From Lactiplantibacillus plantarum (lineage in GTDB: Bacteria > Bacillota > Bacilli > Lactobacillales > Lactobacillaceae), in NCBI RefSeq assembly GCF_014131735.1, contig NZ_CP039121.1:2232001-2296000 (forward strand): DNA of 64,000 nt. The letters run 5' to 3'. Positions 55,380 through 64,000 of this stretch are shown one piece after another; positions within the stretch are counted from its first letter, which is position 1; every line of letters begins with the position of its first letter. The notes under the pieces are model-generated. The model had not been told where the DNA came from. It made no database searches and saw only the letters and a program-made list of their open reading frames with translations. The position numbers and the translations under genes are program-made.

Positions 55380-57140
55380 TTACCGATCATTGTTCGCATC
55401 ATCACGCCCTTGATCCAAATCATAAAGGCGTTTAAACCGCGGTGCATTCGCGTACAATTCGCTCGGCGTACCGGCCATATCGAATTGACCATCTTCCAAG
55501 AAGCGAACTTGATCGACATGGTTGACCCCGGCCAAATGGTGCGTGACCCACAGAATCGTCTTATCATGCAAGACCCGGAACACCGTGGTCAGCAAATGGG
55601 CCTCGGTAATCGGATCAAGACTAACTGTCGGTTCATCTAAAATGATGATGGGCGCATCTTGTAATAAGATGCGAGCTAACGCGAGCCGTTGTCGTTCGCC
55701 ACCAGAAAAGCGCGCACCGCCCTCTTCTACAACTGTCTCGTAACCATCGGGGAGCGTGTCGATCAAGGGCGCTAACTCGACTGCTGCTAGTGCGGCTTTA
55801 ACTTGTTCGTCAGTCGCTTGCAAGTTACCCATCCGCACATTGTTCATAATCGTGGTATTGAACAAGTATGGCTGCTGATCCAAGACGCCGAATAACTGGG
55901 CGCGCTCATTTTGTAACCGTGTGATGGGCACATCATTCAATTGAACCGTCCCACTATCCGGTGTCAGGTCACCTAAAATCAGCTTGAGCAAGGTACTCTT
56001 TCCCGTTCCGGAAGGTCCTAGCAGGGCTAACTTTTCACCGGCTTTTAAAGTCAGATTCAAACCGTCAAAAATCGCGTGACCACCTTCCGCATATTTAAAG
56101 TCAAGGTCCGCAATACGCAATACTTGAAATGGCTCCGTTAAGACTGTCTGATCGTGTTCATCTTCAGGCGTGGTGTCTAAGGCGTTGACTCGTTTGATTG
56201 ACCGTTGATAACTTGGCCACTCACTAACACCCTGACTAACAGACTGCATGGCATCGACCAACGGGAATACGGAGAGGACAAACGCCGCAATCCAATTGGA
56301 ACTAGCCGCATTCGTTGTCCAGTAAAAACTACTCCAGATCAAGAGCGCCAAACAAATCACCCCGAAAATGATCTGAATCGTAAAATCTCGCCACCACTGA
56401 AAGCGATGGTCCTGTTTACGAAGTGCCGCAATTGCTTCGATAGGCTGGGTTTGCCGCTCATAGAAATCCGTTTGACGTCCGGCAATCAACCAATCACCGA
56501 GCCCCATTACCGAATCAGTCAGCTGCGTATAAAAGCCCTGTTGAATCTGACGACTGCGTGATTCACGAGCACCATTCAGTAAGACCGACCATAGCGGCAT
56601 TATCACAACGACCAATCCTAACATCAACAACATCAATAGCCCGAACCACCAGCTAAAGTAGCCCAGACCAATCACAATCACTAGCGTCATCAACCAGGCA
56701 ATCACCGTTGGAAAAACGGTCCGTAAATATAAATTTTCAATATGGTCAATATCGTCAGCTAAAATGCTCAGGACATCACCAGTCTGGAAATTTTGGCGAA
56801 TCGCTACGGCGTGCTTGGCGACGGATTGGTACAGTTTCTTACGAAAATCTGACACGATCCGTAGCACCCAGTTATGACTCGTAATTCGCTCCGCATAGCG
56901 AAAGGCAGGCCGACCAATCCCAAACGCTCTCGTTAGAACGATTGGCACATAAATCATCAGAATATTATACGGGTGTCGTGCGGCTTTACTGATCAAGTAG
57001 CCCGAGTTGAACATCAGCGCTGAACCGCAGAAAAATGTCATTAGACCCAAAAACAGCGTCAGGGCTAGTAACTTTTTATACTTGCGCAAATACGGCATGA
57101 CCCAAGTATCATTTTTAAAAGTTGCCAAAAAATCTTTCAT
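55380..57140 (-). CDS. cydD: ABC transporter for cytochrome bd assembly, second subunit
   Basis: 586 residues: six TM helices then an ATPase domain with Walker A LLGPSGTGKSTL, signature SGGERQRLALARIL and Walker B IIILDEPTVSLD. With its partner it exports reduced thiols and supports haem insertion in cytochrome bd. It overlaps the partner by one base. Naming follows the Bacillus order cydABCD; E. coli and TIGRFAM usage of CydC and CydD is reversed. Confidence 0.92.
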   Translation of the reverse strand: MKDFLATFKNDTWVMPYLRKYKKLLALTLFLGLMTFFCGSALMFNSGYLISKAARHPYNILMIYVPIVLTRAFGIGRPAFRYAERITSHNWVLRIVSDFRKKLYQSVAKHAVAIRQNFQTGDVLSILADDIDHIENLYLRTVFPTVIAWLMTLVIVIGLGYFSWWFGLLMLLMLGLVVVIMPLWSVLLNGARESRSRQIQQGFYTQLTDSVMGLGDWLIAGRQTDFYERQTQPIEAIAALRKQDHRFQWWRDFTIQIIFGVICLALLIWSSFYWTTNAASSNWIAAFVLSVFPLVDAMQSVSQGVSEWPSYQRSIKRVNALDTTPEDEHDQTVLTEPFQVLRIADLDFKYAEGGHAIFDGLNLTLKAGEKLALLGPSGTGKSTLLKLILGDLTPDSGTVQLNDVPITRLQNERAQLFGVLDQQPYLFNTTIMNNVRMGNLQATDEQVKAALAAVELAPLIDTLPDGYETVVEEGGARFSGGERQRLALARILLQDAPIIILDEPTVSLDPITEAHLLTTVFRVLHDKTILWVTHHLAGVNHVDQVRFLEDGQFDMAGTPSELYANAPRFKRLYDLDQGRDDANNDR

Positions 57141-58873
57141 TAGATCGCACCTACCATTTCATCACGTAACCGAACGTACGCCCCGTCATGCGCGGCCAAT
57201 TCCGTCGGTGTCCCTTGTTCAACGATTTCCCCATGATCCATCACTAACACGTAATCCATCTGATTAATCCAGTGTAACCGGTGAGTCGCAAAGAAAACTA
57301 AGTGATTATCAAGTACGGGTAAAATCGTCGTTTTCAGTTCCGCTTCAGTTTCAATATCCAAGTGGGCAGTTGGTTCATCAAATAACAGAACTCGCCGCGA
57401 GTCGTCAAGAAAGGCCCGCGCCAAAGCAATCCGTTGCGCCTGACCACCACTGACACCACGGGAGCCTTCACCAATCGCCGTATCCAACCCCGCTGGTAAC
57501 GTTGCAATCCAGGCCGTTAATCCAGCGTTTTCAGCAGCTCGTTCAATCGCTTGACGTGAAGCGTCTGGCTGATAAAAAGCGATGTTCTCTGCTAACGTTG
57601 CATGGAACAGATATGGGTTTTGCGGAATGTAGAAAAAGCTCTGCTGCCAGGCGTCCTGGCTCAAATGCGAGACTGTTTGCCCGTTGACTTGAATTTTACC
57701 CTGATCAGCGACCGGGGTTAGAAAGCCACCTAACAAATTGATCAAAGTTGATTTGCCGGAGCCGGATGCCCCAATAATCCCGATCCGTTGGTAACCATGC
57801 ACATCAATATTAATGTGTTTTAAGGCCAGCTGATCATCATCATACTTAAAATCAACGTCATGTAAGCTTAACGTACTATCACTTTGCCATTGCACAGGCT
57901 GAGTACCGAGCTGTTGACGTTCAGTTGGCACCGGCAAAGCTAGCATCTTCTGGACATCCGCAAACGCATTCTTGCCATTTAAAGTGGCATGATAATCATT
58001 AGCAAATGTTCGTAATGGCAAGAAATAGTCTGGCAATAAGACCAAAATAACCAACGCTGGTAGCAACGTAATCGTGCCGTTAATCAAACCAAAACCAAGG
58101 AAGACCGCGACAACCGCAATCGATAAGGTCGTGAAGAAATCCAAGGCGAAAGTCGATAACATCGCAATCTTGATGACCGCCATCGTTTGCTTACGATAAC
58201 CTTCACTAACCTGATAAACGTTGTCAGCGTACCGTTTGCTCAGTCCTAACTGCTTCAAGGTCGGTAAACCGCGCAGTGTATCAACGAAGTGATTAGACAT
58301 CCGTTGATAGCCCACGTACTGCTTATCCGCTTTAGCTTGAGCGGCATAGCCCAAAATAATCATAAATAGAATAATTAATGGAAAAATTGCCAGTAGAAAA
58401 AGGGCCTCACGCCAGCGCAACCACGCGATGTAAATTAAAATGATCCACGGGATAACCATCATGTCGATTACTTTAATCACAACCAACATTAAGTATGTCT
58501 GAACTTTATCGATACCCTCAAGCGCTGTCGTCACCACGTTACCAGTCCCAGTCTTAGCTACATAACTTGGGCCGAGTTGGTATAACTTCTGCATCACTTT
58601 ACGCCGCAAGTCACCCGTCGTCTGTTCGACTAACGGGTACATCACACGATTTTTAATGACGACCAGTAACTGCCGTCCGACCCAAGCTAATGCGAACCAT
58701 AGCATGGGCTGACTGATCGACGCTAATGAATGCAAGTGCCACAGTCCAACAATCGCCACTGATAGATAGTAGGCCTGAAAGACAATACAAATACCCTCGA
58801 CGATGGCCAATAACCCTAAAATCGTGGCTGCTCGGCGCATCCCTGGTAGTTTAAATAATGCCGGATCAAACAC
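57140..58873 (-). CDS. cydC: ABC transporter for cytochrome bd assembly, first subunit
   Basis: 577 residues with six TM helices, Walker A GIIGASGSGKSTL, signature SGGQAQR and Walker B VLLFDEPTAHLD. It lies directly after cydB with a conserved inter-gene hairpin. It forms a heterodimeric exporter with the following gene. Haem is taken up from the medium in these bacteria, so function depends on external haem. Confidence 0.92.
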   Translation of the reverse strand: MFDPALFKLPGMRRAATILGLLAIVEGICIVFQAYYLSVAIVGLWHLHSLASISQPMLWFALAWVGRQLLVVIKNRVMYPLVEQTTGDLRRKVMQKLYQLGPSYVAKTGTGNVVTTALEGIDKVQTYLMLVVIKVIDMMVIPWIILIYIAWLRWREALFLLAIFPLIILFMIILGYAAQAKADKQYVGYQRMSNHFVDTLRGLPTLKQLGLSKRYADNVYQVSEGYRKQTMAVIKIAMLSTFALDFFTTLSIAVVAVFLGFGLINGTITLLPALVILVLLPDYFLPLRTFANDYHATLNGKNAFADVQKMLALPVPTERQQLGTQPVQWQSDSTLSLHDVDFKYDDDQLALKHINIDVHGYQRIGIIGASGSGKSTLINLLGGFLTPVADQGKIQVNGQTVSHLSQDAWQQSFFYIPQNPYLFHATLAENIAFYQPDASRQAIERAAENAGLTAWIATLPAGLDTAIGEGSRGVSGGQAQRIALARAFLDDSRRVLLFDEPTAHLDIETEAELKTTILPVLDNHLVFFATHRLHWINQMDYVLVMDHGEIVEQGTPTELAAHDGAYVRLRDEMVGAI

Positions 58874-58898
58874 ATTCGATCACTCCCTACTTAAAATG

Positions 58899-58942
58899 AA
58901 CGGGGTCGCACCCTGGCACTTGGCCAAGGTCGCGACCCCGTT
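58899..58942 (-). other. Hairpin between cydB and cydC
   Basis: AACGGGGTCGC and GCGACCCCGTT form an 11-bp perfect stem around a 22-base loop that itself contains the dyad CTTGGCCAAG. No T run follows, so it is not a terminator; it may adjust expression by mRNA processing or stability. Confidence 0.55.
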
Positions 58943-59001
58943 GGTGCTGTTAAATTAATTGTACCACCGCACCAGTGATACTGTCGTCATCTGCATTTGA
59001 A

Positions 59002-59997
59002 TTACGATGCCAACCGTTTATAGAAGACCCAGTAACTCCAAATAAAGTAGATCAACATAATCGGTAATACCGATAATGAGATTACAGTCATCAGATGCAA
59101 CGTATATGGTGAATTAGACGCATCTTTAATCAGAATGCTGTATGCAGAATTGTTCGCCACCATGACACGTGGGAATAGTCCATTGAACAGGAGCACGACC
59201 ACGTCGATCAGTGAGAGACCACTGCTAATAAATGAGAGCCATTCATGATTTCCATAAACACCCCAAGTTGCCAAGACCGTCAAAGCCACTAAGGCGACCA
59301 CTAAAATCGTGGTTGAGATTGGTTTCTTGGTAAAGAAATCGGTGTTAAAGAACAGCAGAATTGCGAAGACAACTTCACCGGCAAACAGGACCCAGTATAA
59401 CGGTTTGGCCCACTGAAGCGCCCGTTCACGCAACGTCCCGGTCGTCTTCAGACGAATAAAGTTTAACCCGTGCAAATAGCAGAGTAACGTTACGGCAACC
59501 CCACCAACGATTGAGAACAAGTTCACGTAATCGGTGAAGTGGGCAGTCATATCGCCATTGGCATTGATTGGCATCCCTTTGACCAAAGCAGTAAACATCA
59601 TCCCAAATAGGAAGGCAGCAAAGAAACTACCTAGGGCTGCGGCCCATTCCCAGAAATTCCGGCCGGCGTCACTTTCCATCCGGCTTCTAAATTCAAATGA
59701 GACCCCTCGCATAATGAGGGCCACTAGAATCAACAATAAGATAAGATAGAATCCGGAGAATAAGGAAGCATACCACATTGGGAACGACGCAAACATCGCC
59801 CCACCAGCAGTGATCAACCACACTTCATTGGCATCCCAATGTGGGCCAATCGTATGAATCACAACATCGCGCTCAGCGCGTGTTTGGGCTAAGCTCTTAA
59901 TCGTCATCCCAACCCCGAAGTCAAAACCTTCAAGGAAGAAGAAACCACTAAATAGAACGCCCACCAGAATAAACCATAAGAATTGTAGATTACTCAT
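59002..59997 (-). CDS. cydB: Cytochrome bd ubiquinol/menaquinol oxidase subunit II
   Basis: 331 residues from the ATG at 59997; AAGGAGG precedes it, and the start overlaps the cydA stop by 8 bases (an earlier frame start at 60081 has no ribosome site). About eight TM helices; the GFDFGVGM motif near the N-terminus is diagnostic. It completes the two-subunit oxidase with CydA. Confidence 0.95.
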   Translation of the reverse strand: MSNLQFLWFILVGVLFSGFFFLEGFDFGVGMTIKSLAQTRAERDVVIHTIGPHWDANEVWLITAGGAMFASFPMWYASLFSGFYLILLLILVALIMRGVSFEFRSRMESDAGRNFWEWAAALGSFFAAFLFGMMFTALVKGMPINANGDMTAHFTDYVNLFSIVGGVAVTLLCYLHGLNFIRLKTTGTLRERALQWAKPLYWVLFAGEVVFAILLFFNTDFFTKKPISTTILVVALVALTVLATWGVYGNHEWLSFISSGLSLIDVVVLLFNGLFPRVMVANNSAYSILIKDASNSPYTLHLMTVISLSVLPIMLIYFIWSYWVFYKRLAS

Positions 59998-61429
59998 GAC
60001 TGAACGCCTCCTTACCATAAGGATCGTACGGTGCGTCATCGCTAGCTTGTAACAAATCATCAGGGCCTTGGTGTAAGGCACGCCGTGATAAGACGATCAT
60101 GACAATGCCTAAGCCACTGAACAAGCAGAAGTACACGATGTTAGAGATCAGCAACGAAGCGACACTAACATTTGGTGAAACGGCATCTGCAATCGTCAGT
60201 AAACCATAAACAACCCATGGATAACGACCTAATTCAGTAATCAGCCACCCGGCCGTGTTTGCGGCGAATGGTAAGAACGTACAGATTCCTAGTACCCACA
60301 GGAACCAGCGCTGCCGCTCAATCAGCGTTGACTTTGCACGGTTGAAGTATAGACCGATAATGGCAATCAGTGCGAAGAGCCCACCAGCTACCGTCATGAC
60401 CCGGAAGCTCCAGAAAAGCGTCTTTGTTGGCACGTAGTAGTTCATGTCCTTACCAAATTTCTTGTCATACTTGGCATGAAGTTCCTTGTTAAGGGTATTT
60501 TGTCCCTTCACATTACCGGACAACTTATGATAGCTTAAAATATCCAACACATACGGGATTTCAATCGACCAGTTGGCCTTATGGTTCTTAGTATCCATCC
60601 CTTCAATAACTGCCCATGAAGCTGGCGAGCCGGAATCCTTATATAAGCCTTCCGTTGCGGCAAACTTCATCGGTTGTTCTTTAATGATGTAACGCGTCTG
60701 TAAATCTCCCATTCCAATCACACCGATGGAAGCAACCAGGCCAACGATTAAACTGACCTTGATCGATTTGCGGAAGAACGTGACGTTTTTCTTTTTGAGT
60801 AACGCAAACGCCGCCATCCCAGCAACCACAAATGAGCCGGTAACAAACGCCCCAAACAACACATGTGGTAATTCATACCAGAGCTGTTCGTTCTTGACGA
60901 CTGCTGCAAAGCTCGTCATCTGTGCACGACCAGTCTTGGTATTGATCATGAAACCAACTGGATTTTGCATGAAACTGTTCGCTGCTAAAATCCACATCGC
61001 GGAAATCATCGTCCCAATCGACGTTAGCCAGATAAACGCACAGTGGAGCTTGGCATTAAACCGATCCCAACCAAACATCCATAACCCAATAAACGTGGAT
61101 TCCATAAAGAAGGCAACTAACGCTTCAATCGCTAGTGGCGCCCCAAAAATGTCACCCATAAACCGTGAATAATCAGACCAGTTCATCCCAAATTGGAATT
61201 CTTGTATAATCCCTGTCACGACACCAACGGCAAAGCTAAGTAAGAAAATGCGGCCCCAAAATTGTGCCATGTGCTTGTACATGATGTCTTTTTTGACAAC
61301 ATACACCGTTTCCATGATGGCAACAACCAAGGCTAAGCCGATTGATAATGGCACAAAGAAGAAATGAAACACCGTGGTCATCGCGAACTGAAAGCGCGCC
61401 AAGGATAAAATACTTAATCCGAGATTCAT
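59990..61429 (-). CDS. cydA: Cytochrome bd oxidase subunit I
   Basis: 479 residues, start ATG at 61429 with GGGGGA upstream. Haem ligand candidate His22 (TVFHFFFVPLSIG), other conserved His and Met in the TM core, the quinol loop of the short Q-loop type, and GRYPWVVYGL toward the C-terminus. It reduces oxygen to water using menaquinol and external haem. First gene of the cyd operon. Confidence 0.96.
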   Translation of the reverse strand: MNLGLSILSLARFQFAMTTVFHFFFVPLSIGLALVVAIMETVYVVKKDIMYKHMAQFWGRIFLLSFAVGVVTGIIQEFQFGMNWSDYSRFMGDIFGAPLAIEALVAFFMESTFIGLWMFGWDRFNAKLHCAFIWLTSIGTMISAMWILAANSFMQNPVGFMINTKTGRAQMTSFAAVVKNEQLWYELPHVLFGAFVTGSFVVAGMAAFALLKKKNVTFFRKSIKVSLIVGLVASIGVIGMGDLQTRYIIKEQPMKFAATEGLYKDSGSPASWAVIEGMDTKNHKANWSIEIPYVLDILSYHKLSGNVKGQNTLNKELHAKYDKKFGKDMNYYVPTKTLFWSFRVMTVAGGLFALIAIIGLYFNRAKSTLIERQRWFLWVLGICTFLPFAANTAGWLITELGRYPWVVYGLLTIADAVSPNVSVASLLISNIVYFCLFSGLGIVMIVLSRRALHQGPDDLLQASDDAPYDPYGKEAFSHE

Positions 61430-61459
61430 AATGGTCCCCCCTTTATTAATTTATTCCCT

Positions 61460-61518
61460 ACGAAAGCGGAAACACTTTATTCACCTTTCATAATAGCAAG
61501 TGATAAGTGAAATTTCAA
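61460..61518 (-). promoter_or_regulatory. cyd operon promoter with a cre-like site
   Basis: On the minus strand TTGAAA (61518 to 61513) and TATTAT (61495 to 61490) are 17 bases apart, a good sigma-A promoter. Downstream CGAAAGCGGAAACA (61461 to 61474) resembles a CcpA catabolite operator, one base off at its first position. This suggests repression by glucose, but the match is short. 61519 to 61853 holds no gene. Confidence 0.5.
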
Positions 61519-61853
61519 TCAATCTCAACTTTTATTCCCAAAATAGTCAAAGCCGCTAATTTTCAAGGCCACTATTAGTACGCTTATTCGTTTGTAAGTT
61601 CACATTTTGCAATCTGGCATCTGCTGGTAAAATCACGCGTGACTCCCGCGAATAACTGAGCTTGTCGCATCATAAAAATCAATCATCGTACTCAATCAGT
61701 TAACAAATTAGTTCATACAATAAACAACTGATGCCGTTATTAAAAAAGTACCTCATTTAACAAGTTTAGCCCGCGAAAACGCAAACAAGCCTGGGTTGTC
61801 GTGCTATATTTTAAAACGTGCAATAGAATAAAACGTTACGAGGAGTAAATATA

Positions 61854-64000
61854 ATGAAAAGGAATTCACAACAATCAACCACCGTTGATCATTATAAAAT
61901 GTTCAAAGATGGCAAACATTGGGTTTACGCGGGGATTACCATTGCGGGGCTCGGTAGTACGTTAATGCTGACGACTAACGCCTTAGCAGCAACGGCTACC
62001 CCCGTTAGTGCCACGACCACTTCTGCGGCCAACGCCCCAGCTAGCGTTGCCAGTCAACTCAGCCAAGCCGCCGGGGCAACGGCAACCGAGTCAACCACGA
62101 CAAGTAGCATGACTACTGGTGAAGACAGTAATACCACGTCAAATACCGACAGCAGCGCTACCACTGACACCAATCAAATTACGACTAGTACTAACGCTAC
62201 TGAGACTAGCGCGACTGAACAAGCCACAAGTGCAGCGTCAGCTACCGACCAAGCTAGTGAGGTTGCTAACAGTGCGAGTGGCACAGTAACTAGTCAGACG
62301 ACCAGCGCTACTAATTCGACGGCAGCCAATACCATAAGTGGTAACGAACAGGCCGCTAGCTCAGCGACGAGTGACGCTACTCAAGTCACGGATATGGTGA
62401 CAGCCACGACTAAATCAACGACCGATTCAGCTATTGATTCAACTGATGATACGAGTACCAACACCAATTCGACCGCTGCGGCAACGCCAACTAGTGTGGC
62501 GACGACCAGCGCGGCTAGTGCCGCGACAAGTGACAGCGGTCATGGCTTAATCTACGAAACCAACGACACGACTGGCAATCAAAAGAGTACGGTCACCATT
62601 ACACAAAGTGGCCCTTACAGTGTGACCTGGAAAAAAGTTACTACCTCTGATAAGACGGACACCACCACGGTCACGTTAGATGCCAGTGATATTGTGGCCG
62701 TCGTTAATACGATCAAGGACTTAGCAAATCAAGCAGCGACCCCGTCTGGAAAAGAACAATTAGCAGCAGCCAAAGCCAAACTGACGACAATTCTTGACGA
62801 GTTGAAAGAGCTCCCCACAGATATCGCCAGCACGATCGTGGGTAATGTACTCTACCCAATCGTCTTCACGGGAACTGGCTCAGAAGCCCTATCTAATTTA
62901 CGTACTGAAATGAACCAGCACCGCTATGACATCTCCAATACGTGGACCGGCCTCGATCCAGTCGCTTATGCTGCTGACCGGGCTGCGGCCGAAGAATATT
63001 ACCCGACAACGGTTACTTGGTGGGATAACGTTACCAAAGAAACCTGGACCCTGCCTGAATACAATGACCCGACGCAGTCTGTCCGTGCTTACTATATTCA
63101 AAATGGTGATTCCACCAAGACCGTCATCATCGGCCAAGGTTGGACGGAACATGTTGATTGGATCGGCTACGTTTCAAAAATTTGGTATGACATGGGTTAT
63201 AACGTCCTCATGCCGAGTCAACGTGGGCAGTTCCTAAGTGACGGTGATAACTTAACGTTTGGTTATCAGGACAAGTATGACTGGCTGAATTGGGTTAAGA
63301 TGGTCGACGAACGCAATGGCGCCGACAGTCAAGTCGTCTTTTATGGTCAATCATTAGGTGCCGACACCGTGTTAGAAGCAGCCTCAGTTCCTGGACTTTC
63401 AAAATCCGTTAAAGCAGTTGTGTCGGACGCCGGGTACGCGACCTTACCAGAACTAGGTAGTTCGCTATACAGCAAAGCCATCACCGCCGTTTCAAACGCA
63501 CTTCAATCCGTTGGTCTGCCAGCCATCACGAGCCTGCCCTTCTTATCCTATGATAAAATCGTGGCCGCGATGAACGCTCGTTTGATCAAGGAACAAGGTT
63601 TCAGTGTCGATGACTTATCAGCAACCGATGCAGCTAGCAAAATCACTATCCCGTTACTCTTGATCCACACGCAAGACGACGCCTTCATTCCATATACTCA
63701 ATCATTGGAATTAGCGGCCGCCAATCATTCTGCCAACCAAGAAGTTTGGATCTTACCAGGGACTGTCGGTGGTCACGCTGCGGCTAATAACGCGATCCTA
63801 CAATACCGCCAACACTTGTTAGCTTTCTTAACACCATTGCTATCCGTAGCGGATGCTGAAGATGAAGCAGTTGATGTTGATCAAGTAACGGATAATCGTA
63901 ATCAGGGAGCGGCTGACAACGGTACAACGACCGATTCCACAGCACAGGACAATGTTACCGATGAAACGACGGCTGATGAGGCCATCAGCGACCATCAAAC
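61854..64000 (+). CDS. Secreted Ser/Thr-rich alpha/beta hydrolase, C-terminus outside window
   Basis: ATG at 61854 with GAGGAG upstream; open to the window end (715 codons). A KxYKxGKxW-type signal (DHYKMFKDGKHW) is followed by a signal core (TIAGLGSTLMLTTNALAA). Residues 45 to 220 are very rich in Ser, Thr, Ala and Asp, a stalk likely to be glycosylated. The C-terminal hydrolase has the nucleophile elbow YGQSLGAD (Ser500), QDDAF (acid) and GGHAAA (His). The end (QGAADNGTTTDSTAQDNVTD) begins another Ser/Thr-rich stretch. A lipase or esterase on the cell surface is likely; LPxTG is outside the window. Confidence 0.85.
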   Translation, partial: MKRNSQQSTTVDHYKMFKDGKHWVYAGITIAGLGSTLMLTTNALAATATPVSATTTSAANAPASVASQLSQAAGATATESTTTSSMTTGEDSNTTSNTDSSATTDTNQITTSTNATETSATEQATSAASATDQASEVANSASGTVTSQTTSATNSTAANTISGNEQAASSATSDATQVTDMVTATTKSTTDSAIDSTDDTSTNTNSTAAATPTSVATTSAASAATSDSGHGLIYETNDTTGNQKSTVTITQSGPYSVTWKKVTTSDKTDTTTVTLDASDIVAVVNTIKDLANQAATPSGKEQLAAAKAKLTTILDELKELPTDIASTIVGNVLYPIVFTGTGSEALSNLRTEMNQHRYDISNTWTGLDPVAYAADRAAAEEYYPTTVTWWDNVTKETWTLPEYNDPTQSVRAYYIQNGDSTKTVIIGQGWTEHVDWIGYVSKIWYDMGYNVLMPSQRGQFLSDGDNLTFGYQDKYDWLNWVKMVDERNGADSQVVFYGQSLGADTVLEAASVPGLSKSVKAVVSDAGYATLPELGSSLYSKAITAVSNALQSVGLPAITSLPFLSYDKIVAAMNARLIKEQGFSVDDLSATDAASKITIPLLLIHTQDDAFIPYTQSLELAAANHSANQEVWILPGTVGGHAAANNAILQYRQHLLAFLTPLLSVADAEDEAVDVDQVTDNRNQGAADNGTTTDSTAQDNVTDETTADEAISDHQ

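Noticed and set aside
60726..61172. 148-codon ORF opposite cydA
   Set aside because: It is antisense to a strongly conserved gene and gives no known motif.
61990..62540. Degenerate repeats in the Ser/Thr-rich stalk as possible CRISPR or minisatellite
   Set aside because: The similarity comes from codon bias for Ser, Thr and Ala; there are no constant spacers or identical units.

Overview
The window comes from a low-GC Gram-positive lactic acid bacterium. The gatCAB-camS-ligA-pcrA block, cspC, the cydABCD respiratory operon beside menA, and a KxYKxGKxW-type surface protein together look like Lactiplantibacillus plantarum or a very close relative. This assignment rests on recognising gene families and gene order, not on a database search.

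Positions 1 to about 23.75 kb are most of a temperate siphovirus prophage, cut by the left edge. On the minus strand, read from the immunity region leftward, come early and lysogeny regulators (19.2 to 15.9 kb), a replication module (14.8 to 12.5 kb: HNH protein, replisome organiser with internal iterons, DnaC-like loader), many tiny accessory ORFs including a YopX protein, an ArpU-type late regulator (10.3 kb), a two-gene cargo unit bounded by terminators (8.5 to 10.0 kb), then packaging and head genes (HNH, TerS, TerL, DUF1056-like, portal, ClpP-like protease, HK97 capsid, head-tail connectors). On the plus strand are a CI-like repressor, an ImmA/IrrE metallopeptidase, a cassette of lipoprotein and mini membrane proteins mixed with two tRNA-like elements, and a tyrosine integrase. 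The integrase lies next to tRNA-Arg(CCU), the probable integration target. A third tRNA-like element, without an anticodon arm, lies on the minus strand at 10.13 kb.

From 23.75 to 64 kb the DNA is ordinary chromosome, mostly on the minus strand: a DEAD-box helicase, oxidoreductase, cspC, DUF4828 protein, a GH25-like membrane protein, RpiR regulator, alpha/beta hydrolase, PTS EIIC, P-type ATPase, TetR regulator, rlmD, dagK, gatB-gatA-gatC, camS, ligA, pcrA, a divergent purK, a DUF2179 protein, xpt, a GH73 glucosaminidase, a second oxidoreductase, menA, a broken polyprenyl diphosphate synthase, an L,D-transpeptidase-like protein, cydD, cydC, cydB and cydA, and the start of a large secreted serine/threonine-rich alpha/beta hydrolase.

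The most unusual points are: (1) three prophage tRNA-like elements with intact acceptor, D and T arms but a wrong-sized anticodon region; (2) the autonomous two-gene cargo unit (330-residue soluble protein plus four-TM protein), a candidate anti-phage or conversion system; (3) a tandem pair of Cas2/SinR-like small proteins, the second with an apparent ATT start; (4) a DUF2829/Tad2-like ORF; (5) an internal deletion with frameshift in the polyprenyl diphosphate synthase beside menA; (6) a GH25-like protein whose catalytic acid pair appears replaced by glutamines. No CRISPR array, rRNA or recognisable IS element was seen.
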